Part shown: in pieces, positions 9,777-19,620 of the stretch
How the letters are laid out: each line of letters opens with the position of its first letter
Position numbering within the stretch: the stretch's first letter is position 1
NCBI RefSeq assembly: GCF_028679125.1
Contig: NZ_JAJRCG010000009.1
Span: 1-64,000 of the forward strand
Direction of reading: 5' to 3'
From: Methanoregula sp.
GTDB lineage: Archaea; Halobacteriota; Methanomicrobia; Methanomicrobiales; Methanospirillaceae
DNA: 64,000 bases
The notes under the pieces: generated by a model
What the model was told of the DNA's origin: nothing
What the model saw: only the letters and a program-made list of their open reading frames with translations
The model's database searches: none
Position numbers and translations under genes: made by a program

Positions 9777-10985
9777 GTGGTTTTCCTGCTCATTGCGGTC
9801 AGGCAGGTCGGCAGGTTCAATCTCAGGATCTGGCAGATCATGCTCGGCGGAGCGATTGTCGTTCTCCTTACTGGTCAGATCTCGCCATCCGATGCCGTCC
9901 ATGCCATCGATCCCGATGTGATGCTCTTCCTCTTTGGCATGTTCGTGGTCGGGGAGGCGCTGGTTGCAAGCGGCTATCTCTCCTGCATTGCGCACCGCTT
10001 CTTTGCCCGGGCGAAAAATCCCGACCAGGTCGTGCTCTTCATCCTCTTTGGCATGGGCATCCTCTCGGCGCTTTTGATGAACGACACCCTCGCCGTGATC
10101 GGCACGCCGCTCGTCCTTGGTCTTGCAGCGGGTCGCAGAATTTCACCAAAACTCCTCATGCTCACGCTCGCCATCGCGATCACCACCGGCAGCGTCATGA
10201 GCCCGATCGGCAATCCCCAGAACCTGCTCGTTGCCCTCAACTCCGGTATGGCCTCGCCCTTTGTCACGTTCGCACTCTATCTCGCCATCCCGACCCTGCT
10301 CTGTCTCGGGGTCGCGTACGCGGTGCTGCGCTGGCTCTATCCCGGAGAATTCCTGCCACGGGTGTATGAGCAGGAACCGGCCCCGGCCTGCGATGCACGG
10401 CTGATGATCCTTGTAAAGATTGCGCTCGCGATTGTCCTGCTGCTGGCAGCGGCAAACATCATTGCGTCGCTCCTCACCGGCTCCATGCTCGTGACCCTGC
10501 CCTTGATCGCTATCGGTGCCGCCCTTCCCGTTATTCTCTTCTCGCACAGGCGCTTTGAGATTCTCAAAGCGATCGACTGGTATACGCTCGTCTTCTTTGC
10601 CGCGATGTTCGTTCTCATGGAGAGCGTCTGGCTGACGGGATTTTTCCAGTCATTTGTCAGCGGGGCAATGCTCTCATCGGTCCCGCTGCTCCTTGGTACC
10701 AGCGTCATCATCAGCCAGTTCATCTCCAATGTGCCGTTCGTTGCCCTCTTCCAGCCGCTCGTGATGCAGGCTGGAAGCGGCACGGCACAACTCATGGCGC
10801 TTGCGGCCGGCAGCACGATTGCCGGCAATCTCACGATCCTAGGGGCGGCGAGCAACGTGATCATCATCCAGAACGCGGAGAAGCAGGGCGTGACGCTGAC
10901 ATTCTTTGAGTTCATGAAAGTCGGGCTGCCACTCACGGTGTTGCAGGTACTGGTATACTGGGGATGGCTGGCGGTGGTGGGGTAA
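9777..10985 (+). CDS. SLC13/ArsB-type (ion transporter superfamily) permease
   Basis: About 10 hydrophobic segments; DPDVMLFLFGMFVVGEAL, AGSTIAGNLTILGAASNVIIIQNAEKQG motif; start codon uncertain (GTG at 9777). Confidence 0.8.
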   Translation: MVFLLIAVRQVGRFNLRIWQIMLGGAIVVLLTGQISPSDAVHAIDPDVMLFLFGMFVVGEALVASGYLSCIAHRFFARAKNPDQVVLFILFGMGILSALLMNDTLAVIGTPLVLGLAAGRRISPKLLMLTLAIAITTGSVMSPIGNPQNLLVALNSGMASPFVTFALYLAIPTLLCLGVAYAVLRWLYPGEFLPRVYEQEPAPACDARLMILVKIALAIVLLLAAANIIASLLTGSMLVTLPLIAIGAALPVILFSHRRFEILKAIDWYTLVFFAAMFVLMESVWLTGFFQSFVSGAMLSSVPLLLGTSVIISQFISNVPFVALFQPLVMQAGSGTAQLMALAAGSTIAGNLTILGAASNVIIIQNAEKQGVTLTFFEFMKVGLPLTVLQVLVYWGWLAVVG

Positions 10986-11044
10986 CAATATTACAACCCG
11001 CGATAAGCCCCGCTCCGGTGTCGGATAGAGATCACGGTCACTTC

Positions 11045-11143
11045 GTGGCCGGCAGCACGATTACCGGCAACCTCGCGACCCTGGGGGCGACGAACAACGT
11101 GATCATTATCCGGAACAAGGGAGAACCTGGGGGGCAACTGTGA
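11045..11143 (+). pseudogene. Relic of a second SLC13/ArsB-type permease (C-terminal fragment)
   Basis: Reads VAGSTITGNLATLGATNNVIIIRNKGEPGGQL*, matching AAGSTIAGNLTILGAASNVIIIQNAEKQGVTL of the intact upstream gene. Confidence 0.75.
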
Positions 11144-11145
11144 CG

Positions 11146-11408
11146 TTCTCCGACAGAGAAATTGCCCTCTCCGACGTGAGGCCCCCTGCCAAAACTGGGC
11201 TTCTTTTCATTTTCCCGCACCATTGCCCGTTTGGAAGGATATCGGCCATCCAATTGCGTCTATTTACGCCATTTTTGATCTCCGACGGAGAAAAACCAAT
11301 CGGAGCCCGTATAACTCGGTAAAATCTCCCTATTTCGGGGTTTTCCGGGAATTACGCACTTTTGAAGGGGGTCCGGCCGGGTTCCTGGGATCGTTCTCCG
11401 TCGGAGAA
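11146..11408. repeat. Three dispersed palindromic motifs TTCTCCG-A/T-CGGAGAA
   Basis: TTCTCCGACAGAGAA (11146-11160), ATCTCCGACGGAGAA (11278-11292), TTCTCCGTCGGAGAA (11394-11408). Confidence 0.7.
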
Positions 11409-11499
11409 TGGGGTTTGGGAGAATGTATCTTTCCCAGGGTATTTCATAGGGATAACATCCGATGTGAAATATACGTTTACGTCGTAGACTAATCTGTCG

Positions 11500-11550
11500 G
11501 ACCCCCTGTTCAGTGAAAAACTCCAGGAGTTTTGTATCAAACAGGGGGTC
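11500..11550. repeat. Nested inverted repeat
   Basis: Outer arms GACCCCCTGTT (11500-11510)/AACAGGGGGTC (11540-11550); inner AAAACTCC-A-GGAGTTTT (11517-11533). Confidence 0.85.
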
Positions 11551-12227
11551 GCTCGATCCCAATCCGGGCACGTACAGGGCTCCGTTCCGGAAAAATCGGG
11601 AATCGGGGCACGTATTGGGGCCGGATAGGGGATGGCCCGAATCCGGAAAAAGGGGGTTCCGGGAGATTGTTTTGAATGGGGGTTTACGGTGTGAGACGCG
11701 GGGATTCCGATGCCGGGTTTCGTTGCGGACCGGGCCATGAAAATTTTTCTGAAAAGTTTTTGAAATTATTTTTGACGTGGAAAAAATTTAGGGAAAAAAA
11801 CTGCGAGAGATCGCGGAATTTTTTACTTATGAGCCACAAGTCTCACAAAATATTTTTGCTGATGGTGTGGGGGTCGCATGAAATATTTCCAAAGAGGGGG
11901 CGGACCTTCCGGGATTAAAAAGAGCAGGCCGGGTCGCGATCGCGGGGCGTCTGTGGGATCGCTACAGGGCCGGACAAAATGATCTCATGCGAGGCCCGGA
12001 GTCCAAGGAGGGGGTGGGCCATGGGCGTGTTCCTGTAAGGGGGAGCAAACACCGGACGATTGCGAGTGCGTTCACAATTTTTCCGGATCAACCCGACCCT
12101 GCTTAAAATTGGTAACCAAATCCTGTCAGAAAACTATCCGGCAGACCCTGGTCGCAAAAAGGTAACCGGTTGTGCATCTCCCCTTCTCGCATATACCGGG
12201 AAAAAAACAAAACCGTTTTAAAAAAAA

Positions 12228-13151
12228 TTACTTGGGTGGTTTTGGCGGTTGGAGAAGCTGGATCTCCCGGATAATCTCGCGGTGGAAAACGAGCAGCATG
12301 TCGCTGATCATGCCGAACATGAAGATCTCGATACCCACGACAATGAGAAGGACCGTAAGAATGGTAAGCGGAATATGCTCGATATTATTGAGCCATTCGA
12401 GCAATACGAAGAGCCCGATGAGCACACCCAGTATGGAGGTAAAAATGCCCATCATGCCGAAGTAGAACATCGGGTTGTTGACCCGTGCGAGCCGGTAGAT
12501 CGTGCTGACGATCTTGATCCCGTCATGGAATGGTGAGAGTTTGGTGGCGGTTCCCGGCCGCTGGGAATACCGGATGGGAACTACCATGACCCGCTGGCCG
12601 TTCCGCACCGATTCGACCGAGATCTCGGTCTCGATCTCGAAGCCGGTCTCTTTTAAGTGCATCTGCTGGATGGCAAGGCGGGTAAATGCCCGGTACCCAG
12701 AGAGAATGTCATGGAGATCCCGGCTATGGGCGATCTTGAAGAGAAGATTGAGCATATGGTTGCCAAAGAGATTGAGCTGGGAGAAGGATCCCTCTTCAGC
12801 ATTGATCAGCCGGTCGCCAATCACCTGGTCGAACCCGAGGAACAGGGGAGTGAGCATCTTCTCGGCATCTTTGGCAGAATATGTGCCGTCCCCGTCAAGC
12901 ATGAGGATGTAGGGCTGCTCAATCACTTCAAATGCCTCGATGATGGCATTCCCTTTCCCTTTTCCGGATTGCGTGCGGACGATGGCACCCGCTTCCCGGG
13001 CAATTTTCACGGAATTGTCCGTGCTCTTGCCATCGATGACAAGAATATGGGTATACCCGAGGGTCTTGAATTCTTTAACCACCCCGCCAACGGTCGGCGC
13101 CTCATTGAGAATGGGAATTAAGATGCAGACCTCATCCTTGTTGAATTTCAT
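12228..13151 (-). CDS. aglJ: Family 2 glycosyltransferase, AglJ-like (dolichyl-phosphate sugar transferase)
   Basis: CILIPILNEAPTVGGVVKEF...ILVIDGKSTDNSV...MLDGDGTYSAKDAEKML...DILSGYRAFTR plus two C-terminal TM segments. Confidence 0.75.
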   Translation of the reverse strand: MKFNKDEVCILIPILNEAPTVGGVVKEFKTLGYTHILVIDGKSTDNSVKIAREAGAIVRTQSGKGKGNAIIEAFEVIEQPYILMLDGDGTYSAKDAEKMLTPLFLGFDQVIGDRLINAEEGSFSQLNLFGNHMLNLLFKIAHSRDLHDILSGYRAFTRLAIQQMHLKETGFEIETEISVESVRNGQRVMVVPIRYSQRPGTATKLSPFHDGIKIVSTIYRLARVNNPMFYFGMMGIFTSILGVLIGLFVLLEWLNNIEHIPLTILTVLLIVVGIEIFMFGMISDMLLVFHREIIREIQLLQPPKPPK

Positions 13152-13189
13152 TGGTATAGTATTTTTAATCCAGTGTCATAAGTGCTTCT

Positions 13190-13765
13190 ATGCATCTGCC
13201 CAAGAAAGGGCTGAGGGCACTGGGCATTGCGGAAAGTTATACCGGCAGGACACGGTCGATCCTTGCGGGTGTTGTGATGCGAAAGGATCTCCGCATTGAC
13301 GGCTTCACGTTCGGGACCGCAACGGTCGGGGGATTGGATGCAACCGATGCGATCCTTGCCATGATCCGCGATCTGCACCGTCGGGATCTGAACGTCATCC
13401 TGCTCTCCGGGTGCGTGATCTCGTGGTTCAACGTGATCGACCCGGCCCGGGTAGAACAGGAATCCGGCGTACCGGTCATCTGCGTCACCTATGAGGAGTC
13501 CGATGGACTGGCCGGTGATATTGCACACCATTTCCCGGAGGATCCTGATCGGATTGCCGCGTACCGGCAGCTGGGTGAACGCATGCCGGCCCTGTTGCAG
13601 ACCGGCCAGACCATCTATCTCCGTTCCTGGGGTATCACTCACGAGGATGCGGCGCAGCTCTGCGATGATTTTACCCTGGACGGGAAAATTCCCGAGCCCC
13701 TGCGGGTTGCCCGGCTCTGCGCCCGGAACCTGCCGGTTTTGGAACCGGCGCCCGGTATTCCCTGA
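13190..13765 (+). CDS. DUF99 family (endonuclease dU-like) protein
   Basis: KKGLRALGIAESY...VVMRKDLRIDGFTFGTATVGGLDATDAI...VILLSGCVISWFNVID characteristic of DUF99. Confidence 0.85.
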   Translation: MHLPKKGLRALGIAESYTGRTRSILAGVVMRKDLRIDGFTFGTATVGGLDATDAILAMIRDLHRRDLNVILLSGCVISWFNVIDPARVEQESGVPVICVTYEESDGLAGDIAHHFPEDPDRIAAYRQLGERMPALLQTGQTIYLRSWGITHEDAAQLCDDFTLDGKIPEPLRVARLCARNLPVLEPAPGIP

Positions 13766-13841
13766 TACCCGGGGGATTGCCCTGAAGGGTGAATTCATAT
13801 AACCGCAGGAAAAAGGAGAATATGTAATATACAAAAATCTC

Positions 13842-14054
13842 TTGTTACGGAGTTGTTTGACATTGACACAGGTTACAAAACTTGCACGATGGGTATGCCT
13901 CGAGTGCCACTATATCTATGATCCTGAAAAAGGCGATCCGAAGAATGGTATACCTGCAGGAACCCCCTGGGAACAGGTGCCGGATACGTGGCGGTGTCCC
14001 GAATGTAAAGTTCTCAAGGCAAAGAAAGGCGTGTTCAAGCGCCTTGATGACTGA
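13842..14054 (+). CDS. Rubredoxin
   Basis: WVCLECHYIYDPEKGDPKNGIPAGTPWEQVPDTWRCPECKVLK; start possibly internal TTG at 13863. Confidence 0.9.
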   Translation: MLRSCLTLTQVTKLARWVCLECHYIYDPEKGDPKNGIPAGTPWEQVPDTWRCPECKVLKAKKGVFKRLDD

Positions 14055-14604
14055 GAAATAATTTCATCATTCTTTCCTGATTCGTTTCTTCGGTATGTGG
14101 CCAGGTGTCGGTGGACAGGATCTGGTTGGTGTCCCGGTCATACACCTCGAACCGGACGTTGTCCCCCGGATAAAATGTCCGGTCAGAATAATCAATGAAA
14201 ATGGAGGCATCCGGCGACCATGCATAATCGTCCGTACCAAACCCCCCGATGGTCTGGATCCCGTACGGTTTATCCCGGATATACTTGTTGAAATTTATGT
14301 ACGGGATGACGCAGGGAAGGAGTTCCCCGTTCCTGTACGTTTTTGCATATAATTTTGTGTTGTCATACGCGGTGGTTCCGCGGTTCTTTACCACCATATA
14401 ACTATCATAATTCAGGACTCCGTTCTCTCCGGTATGACGGAGTTTCGTGATCTCGAATATTGTCGGGACCGGGGGATCAAACCCCAACTTAGGCATCTGG
14501 ATGATCAGGGCCAGCACAAGTGCTGCAAGTGCGATGGTGACAACTACCAGAAGTATGACACCAATCGGGTTTGATTGTCCGCTGTCCGAGGAGTCCCGGG
14601 TCAC
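14035..14604 (-). CDS. Archaeal type IV pilin-like protein
   Basis: SGQSNPIGVILLVVVTIALAALVLALI class III signal-like N-terminus; convergent 20 bp overlap with rubredoxin. Confidence 0.75.
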   Translation of the reverse strand: MTRDSSDSGQSNPIGVILLVVVTIALAALVLALIIQMPKLGFDPPVPTIFEITKLRHTGENGVLNYDSYMVVKNRGTTAYDNTKLYAKTYRNGELLPCVIPYINFNKYIRDKPYGIQTIGGFGTDDYAWSPDASIFIDYSDRTFYPGDNVRFEVYDRDTNQILSTDTWPHTEETNQERMMKLFLSHQGA

Positions 14605-14771
14605 AAAGAGAAGATCATTTTTAATAAATATATTGTTTACTATTCTATCAAAAAAACAAAATGATCATTGTTTTATAGTTAAAAATATAAGCCATTTTAT
14701 GCTCTGTTTCCGGAACCCGGACCGATCAATTTTCACCAATACATTAACATAAATATCACGTATACAAATCA

Positions 14772-15776
14772 GTGGTAAGGATAAGCGCCTTGTCACCGGG
14801 ATCAGGTCCCGTGTTCTCTATGCCGGATTTTGCAGACAGTACTGGTTTTCGAAATAAAGGCAGGGAGTACTATTATGAAGGTCTCGCACTCGGGCGTGAC
14901 CGTCGGCATGACGATGCCCTGAAGTCGTTCTCTCTTGCCCTTGAAGCCGATCCAACGCTCGCCCTTGCATGGGTGGGCAGGGGATTTGCCCTGGGGAAAC
15001 TGGGCCGGTACGAGGAAGAGATCGAATGCTGTGACAAGGCAATCGTACTGGATCCCGGGTGTGCTGATGCATGGATTGGCAGGGGATTTGCCTGTGGCAT
15101 GCTCGGCAGGTTTGACGACAAAGTAACATGCTGTGACCAGGCACTGCAGATCGATCCGGAGAATGCAACGGCCTGGAACAACAAGGGCGTTGCGCTGGGC
15201 ATGCTGGGGAAATACGAATCGGAGATCCGGTGCTGTGACCGGGCCCTTGAAATCCGTCCCCGGTATCTTTCCGCATGGGTGAACAAGGGATTTGCCTGCG
15301 GGAAACTGAAGCGCTATGAGGACGAGATTGCCTGTTATGACCGGGCACTCCGGGTGTACCCGTTCTTCCATTCTGCGCTCATCAAGAAAGGAATCGGCCT
15401 CATCAACCTGAAAAAATATGTACCGGCCGTTGAGGTACTGGACCGGGCGCTCGCCATTGAACCGGAGCATGCAAAGGCCCTGTACCGGAAAGGACTGGCG
15501 CTCTCCTTTCTGGGAAGGCACACGGAAGCGATTGCCTGCCTGGAAAAAGCGCTGGCGCTTGATCCTACGATCGCCGATGCATGGGTGGTGATGAGTAACT
15601 CCTGTTTCATGGTAGGACGGCTGGAGGATTCCGCCCGTGCATTCGACCAGGCGTATTATATTGATGCCAAAGATGTCCGCACGGGCATTGTGAAAGGCCT
15701 GTCGCTCCTGAAGAACGGGAAGGTTGACGATGCCCTTCATTGCCTTTCTGATGTCCTGGGAATTCTTCTCCGGTAG
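14772..15776 (+). CDS. Tetratricopeptide (TPR) repeat protein
   Basis: About eight consecutive 34-residue TPR units (CDRALEIRPRYLSAWVNKGFACGKLKRYEDEIACYDRAL). Confidence 0.9.
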   Translation: MVRISALSPGSGPVFSMPDFADSTGFRNKGREYYYEGLALGRDRRHDDALKSFSLALEADPTLALAWVGRGFALGKLGRYEEEIECCDKAIVLDPGCADAWIGRGFACGMLGRFDDKVTCCDQALQIDPENATAWNNKGVALGMLGKYESEIRCCDRALEIRPRYLSAWVNKGFACGKLKRYEDEIACYDRALRVYPFFHSALIKKGIGLINLKKYVPAVEVLDRALAIEPEHAKALYRKGLALSFLGRHTEAIACLEKALALDPTIADAWVVMSNSCFMVGRLEDSARAFDQAYYIDAKDVRTGIVKGLSLLKNGKVDDALHCLSDVLGILLR

Positions 15777-15838
15777 TCCCCTGCATCCCGGGATCCGGGT
15801 ACTCCGCCTTTTTATGCCTGTTTCACGAACAGAAAAGT

Positions 15839-17182
15839 ATGGATGTTGAGGAGTATGCCCGCAGGGGAATTGCGGAAGGTACTGATGAGCAGACCCTGCA
15901 GAATAACCTGGCAGATCATATTGTCCGTCTGAAAAATACCAATCCCTCCTATGCATCCGCATTTGCCCGCGCCGTTATCGAGGAAGTAAAGAACACGCAG
16001 GGGTTGTCCGGTGATTTTTTTACGTTTGAACCGGCCGGCGTCCATATGGGTGAGTTCGGTGTGGGTTCCCGGGGAAAGGGGGATTTTTTTGCCCACCGCC
16101 AGATCGCACGGATCATCGGCAAGACCTCTGCGTCCGTTGGTGTCGATGAGATGGACGATGCCGGTGCGGTTGCGGCCGGGGGAAAATATATCATCTGCAC
16201 GGTCGACGGCATGCACTCCCGGCTCTCCGATTTCCCGTACCTTGCCGGGTTTCACGTGACCCGCGCAACGCTGCGTGACGCGTACGTGATGGGGGCAAAA
16301 CCTGTCATGCTCTTCTCCGATATCCATGTTGCCGATGACGGTGATGTGGCAAAAATTTTTGAATATACTGCCGGCATCACGACTGTTGGTGAAGCAATGG
16401 ACGTGCCGCTTGTTACCGGCTCCACCCTGCGCATCGGCGGGGATATGGTGCTGGGCAGCCGGCTCACCGGGTGTGTTGGTGCAGTGGGTGTGGCCGAGCA
16501 TCTCACGGCCCGGAAATCCACGCAGCCCGGGGATGTGCTGCTGATGACGGAAGGTGCCGGGGGCGGCACGATAGCGACCGCCGCGATCTATTCCGGGTTC
16601 CCGGAGGTTGTCGAACAGACCATCAACCTGAATTTCCTGATGGCCTGCGAGACCCTGATGAAGAGCGATGTCTTTACGCAGATCCATGCCATGACCGATG
16701 TGACGAATGGCGGGCTCCGGGGCGATGCCTTCGAGATGGCGGAGACGGCGGGGTGCCGGATCCTGATCGATGAACCTGCCATCGGGAGCCTTGTCGAGCC
16801 CCATGTCATGTCCATGCTTGAGAACCTCAAGATCGATTATCTCGGGGTATCGCTGGACGCACTCCTTGTTGTGGCGCCCCGAAAAGCCGCGGATGCGATC
16901 TGCCGGACGGTTGCATCGGCAGGTGTTGTCATGAAAGAGATCGGGCACGTGGAGATGGGAAAGCCCGAGTCCGTGCTTGTTGCGGACGGGAAAGAGCATG
17001 ACTTCTCCCCCCGGTTCCGGGAATCTGCATATACCCCGGTCAAGAAAGTCGCGGATACAGAAAACCGTGACTTTGAGGAGATGAAGGAGGGCGTTGTCCG
17101 CGCCTCCGAGGCCGCGATCCAGAAAAAGCAGCGGGTACTGCAACGGTTACGGGCAAAGACCGGCAAGACCGGCGCTGCTTAA
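15839..17182 (+). CDS. AIR synthase-related (PurM/HypE/SelD superfamily) protein of methanogens
   Basis: GVDEMDDAGAVAAGGKYIICTVDGMHSRLSDFPYLAGFHVTRATLRDAYVMGAKPVML PurM-like N-domain. Confidence 0.8.
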   Translation: MDVEEYARRGIAEGTDEQTLQNNLADHIVRLKNTNPSYASAFARAVIEEVKNTQGLSGDFFTFEPAGVHMGEFGVGSRGKGDFFAHRQIARIIGKTSASVGVDEMDDAGAVAAGGKYIICTVDGMHSRLSDFPYLAGFHVTRATLRDAYVMGAKPVMLFSDIHVADDGDVAKIFEYTAGITTVGEAMDVPLVTGSTLRIGGDMVLGSRLTGCVGAVGVAEHLTARKSTQPGDVLLMTEGAGGGTIATAAIYSGFPEVVEQTINLNFLMACETLMKSDVFTQIHAMTDVTNGGLRGDAFEMAETAGCRILIDEPAIGSLVEPHVMSMLENLKIDYLGVSLDALLVVAPRKAADAICRTVASAGVVMKEIGHVEMGKPESVLVADGKEHDFSPRFRESAYTPVKKVADTENRDFEEMKEGVVRASEAAIQKKQRVLQRLRAKTGKTGAA

Positions 17183-17910
17183 TCTTCGGGTTTTTTCGCG
17201 CTCACGAAAATATTGTAGGCAAGCTGGGGAACCCGTTTCTCGACAAAGGGCTCGATCTTCGTGGCGATGTTGAAGAGCGGATCGATCATATCGATGTGGG
17301 CAAACGAGCACCACCGGGTGTTGACACGGGTGAACCCGGCATCGGAGAAGAGGCGGGTCATCTCCTCCTCATCGTAATAGTGCTCGCCGAAATCCTTCAT
17401 GACCACGTGCTTCACCTGCATCTTCTCACTGATCTGGTATAACAGGGGAATTCCTTTGGTCAGGAGTTTCTTGCCGAGGGTTAAGAGAGCAATTGAACCG
17501 CCCGGCTTCAGCACCCGGTACGCTTCACTGAGCATGGCATCGGGTTCCTTGACATAACTGAATACCAGCAGGCTGGAGACGGCATCAAACGAATTGTCCC
17601 GGAAGGGGAGGGCATCGCCATTTCCTTCGGCAAAGTTGCACATTGCGCACCGGCAGCGTGCCCGCTCCACCATCTTCCGGCTGATGTCTATACCTACCGC
17701 GGTTCCCCCGTGACGGATATATTTCTCGACAAAGAGGCCGGTCCCGCAGCCGATATCGAGCAGATCGCCCTTTTCGGGAAGGGCCTTGATCAGGTAATTA
17801 CTGATATGGGTATGGTAGTTCCGGCCCCGGGGGTGATCGTAGTGGTGATCGTACGTGCCGGCAACCGAATCATAGTGGGTGCGGATCTTATCTTCTTTTA
17901 TCGTGCTCAT
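17179..17910 (-). CDS. Class I SAM-dependent methyltransferase
   Basis: LLDIGCGTGLFVEKY...VGIDISRKMVERAR...LPFRDNSFDAVSSLLVFSYV. Confidence 0.85.
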   Translation of the reverse strand: MSTIKEDKIRTHYDSVAGTYDHHYDHPRGRNYHTHISNYLIKALPEKGDLLDIGCGTGLFVEKYIRHGGTAVGIDISRKMVERARCRCAMCNFAEGNGDALPFRDNSFDAVSSLLVFSYVKEPDAMLSEAYRVLKPGGSIALLTLGKKLLTKGIPLLYQISEKMQVKHVVMKDFGEHYYDEEEMTRLFSDAGFTRVNTRWCSFAHIDMIDPLFNIATKIEPFVEKRVPQLAYNIFVSAKKPED

Positions 17911-18902
17911 GGAAAAATTCCCTGTATCCCCGAGGTAAATGCCCCCAGTTGTACATATTCGTTGTTTGCATGCCGCATCCGGAACTCTGCATCGGCAAGT
18001 GCGGTTGCAAGGGCCGGGTGATTGTATTCCCGCTTCAGCACAGCCCGGATCTCAAACAGGACTTCGCTGCCGGAGAGGCCGTAATCGATCATCAGGGATT
18101 CGAGGCGGCGCTGCGCCCCCCGGCTGTCACCCCCTTTGAGCAGGTTTACTGCTGCTGTTGCAATGGTTGCTGTCTCGGATTGTGAAATTGCGTTCAGTTC
18201 ATTGCATCTTCCGGTGGTGAGGGCAACCTGCATCAACAGGATTGCCTGGCGCAGATCCCCCCCGGCAGCCTGCACGATCAGATCCAGGTCGTCAGCAGAA
18301 CAGGTCCCGTTCCCCGGTTTTTCCTGTTCTTTTATCTTCGTCAGGTACTGAAGCATGGTGTCGTGATCGACCGGGGCAAAGAAGAGCGGCAGGCAGCGCG
18401 AGCTGATCGCGGGAATGATGGCGCTCTGGTTGGTGGTGGTAAAGATGAACCGGCAGGTCCCGCTGGTCTGCTCCATGATGCGCCGCAGTCCCTGCTGGGC
18501 ATCGCGGGTGAGGGCATGCGCATCCTCGAATATCAGGAGCTTGAATTCCGCGTCAAGGGGGCGGAGCGATGCATACCACCTGATGATGTACTTGAAGTTG
18601 GTGATCAGGGACTGGTTCTTCTGGTACAGGTGCGTGTACCGCTCATCCTGTTCGAGCAGTGCCTTTCCCTGCTGGAAGATATCCGAAGTCTGGAAGACCG
18701 TGGTGTTCTGCTCCCAGTTCTCCTGGTACAGGTCCTTTGCGAAACATTCGATCGCAACACTCTTGCCGGTCCCGTGCGGACCGGTGAGAATAAGGTGAGG
18801 CACGGTCCTGGACCCGGCAAAGGAGGTGAGGTGGCGGATGATCACATCCTGTCCCACGATCTCCGGTGATGAGCGCGGCCGGTATTTCTCAGTCCAGAGC
18901 AT
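17907..18902 (-). CDS. Replication factor C small subunit, divergent paralog
   Basis: LWTEKYRPRSSPEIVGQ, GPHGTGKS Walker A, SSRC motif; Walker B reads LLIFEDAHAL. Confidence 0.85.
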   Translation of the reverse strand: MLWTEKYRPRSSPEIVGQDVIIRHLTSFAGSRTVPHLILTGPHGTGKSVAIECFAKDLYQENWEQNTTVFQTSDIFQQGKALLEQDERYTHLYQKNQSLITNFKYIIRWYASLRPLDAEFKLLIFEDAHALTRDAQQGLRRIMEQTSGTCRFIFTTTNQSAIIPAISSRCLPLFFAPVDHDTMLQYLTKIKEQEKPGNGTCSADDLDLIVQAAGGDLRQAILLMQVALTTGRCNELNAISQSETATIATAAVNLLKGGDSRGAQRRLESLMIDYGLSGSEVLFEIRAVLKREYNHPALATALADAEFRMRHANNEYVQLGAFTSGIQGIFP

Positions 18903-19620
18903 GGGAGAGCCTCAGTGTAATCTCACGTATTGCTTCCGACAAAAGATAATGGTTATCAAGTGAAGCGAGCAGGCGGTTGCGATCAGCAGGTGAGAGTTCA
19001 AGGCAGGCTTTTGCTATCTCCGGAAGGGCCCGGGTGACTTCATCGACGACCGTGAGCGTGGCCGTCTTTGCCGTGCGCGAGAGCGGGTTGAGATCAACGG
19101 CGATGACCTTCTTTCCCATGCCAATGAGTGCCTCGCAGCGATCCCCGTCTTCCAGAGGAACGAGGATTACATCTGCGGAGTACATGCCCTCCCTCCGGCA
19201 CCATGCCCGGTCGTGGGTGAGCGGGAGCAACCGTTCGGCCTCGCCGGAATAAACATCAGCGCCCGCATTCCGGAGGATCTCTTCTATCTGCAAAACGCGC
19301 TGCCCGGTCCGGTGGAAGAGGTTCACTTCAACAAGTGCACCACAGGCCTTCTGCAATGCTGCGATCTCCGGTGCGGCAAGTGCTGCCGTGTTCCCGTTGA
19401 CCGATATGACGGGATGCCGGGCGGACATCAGCATGGCCGCTGCGGTCTGCTCGGCAAGCCGGGCGGTTGCGGTTGTCTGTTCGCCGATCAGGTAATCGAA
19501 GGCCTCGCCCCTGCCATGGGATGTGAGACCTTCCATTGCCACGACACCGGACCGGGCATATTCTGCAAGCCGTTCACGCGTTACCAGGGAGCGGTACCGG
19601 GGATGATCGGGAGGTATCAC
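18889..19620 (-). CDS. 4-phosphopantoate--beta-alanine ligase (phosphopantothenate synthetase)
   Basis: VIPPDHPRYRSLVTRERL...VAMEGLTSHGRGEAFDYLIGE...VNLFHRTGQRV; GTG at 19620 gives a 4-bp overlap with the pantoate kinase stop. Confidence 0.85.
   Translation of the reverse strand: MIPPDHPRYRSLVTRERLAEYARSGVVAMEGLTSHGRGEAFDYLIGEQTTATARLAEQTAAAMLMSARHPVISVNGNTAALAAPEIAALQKACGALVEVNLFHRTGQRVLQIEEILRNAGADVYSGEAERLLPLTHDRAWCRREGMYSADVILVPLEDGDRCEALIGMGKKVIAVDLNPLSRTAKTATLTVVDEVTRALPEIAKACLELSPADRNRLLASLDNHYLLSEAIREITLRLSHALD

Noticed and set aside
11223-11918. Small ORFs in the 11-12 kb desert
   Set aside because: Composition is not coding-like and they overlap palindromes and the nested inverted repeat; no transposase or integrase motif seen.
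14802-15962. 386-aa minus-strand ORF
   Set aside because: Antisense to the TPR gene; its periodicity simply mirrors the TPR repeats.
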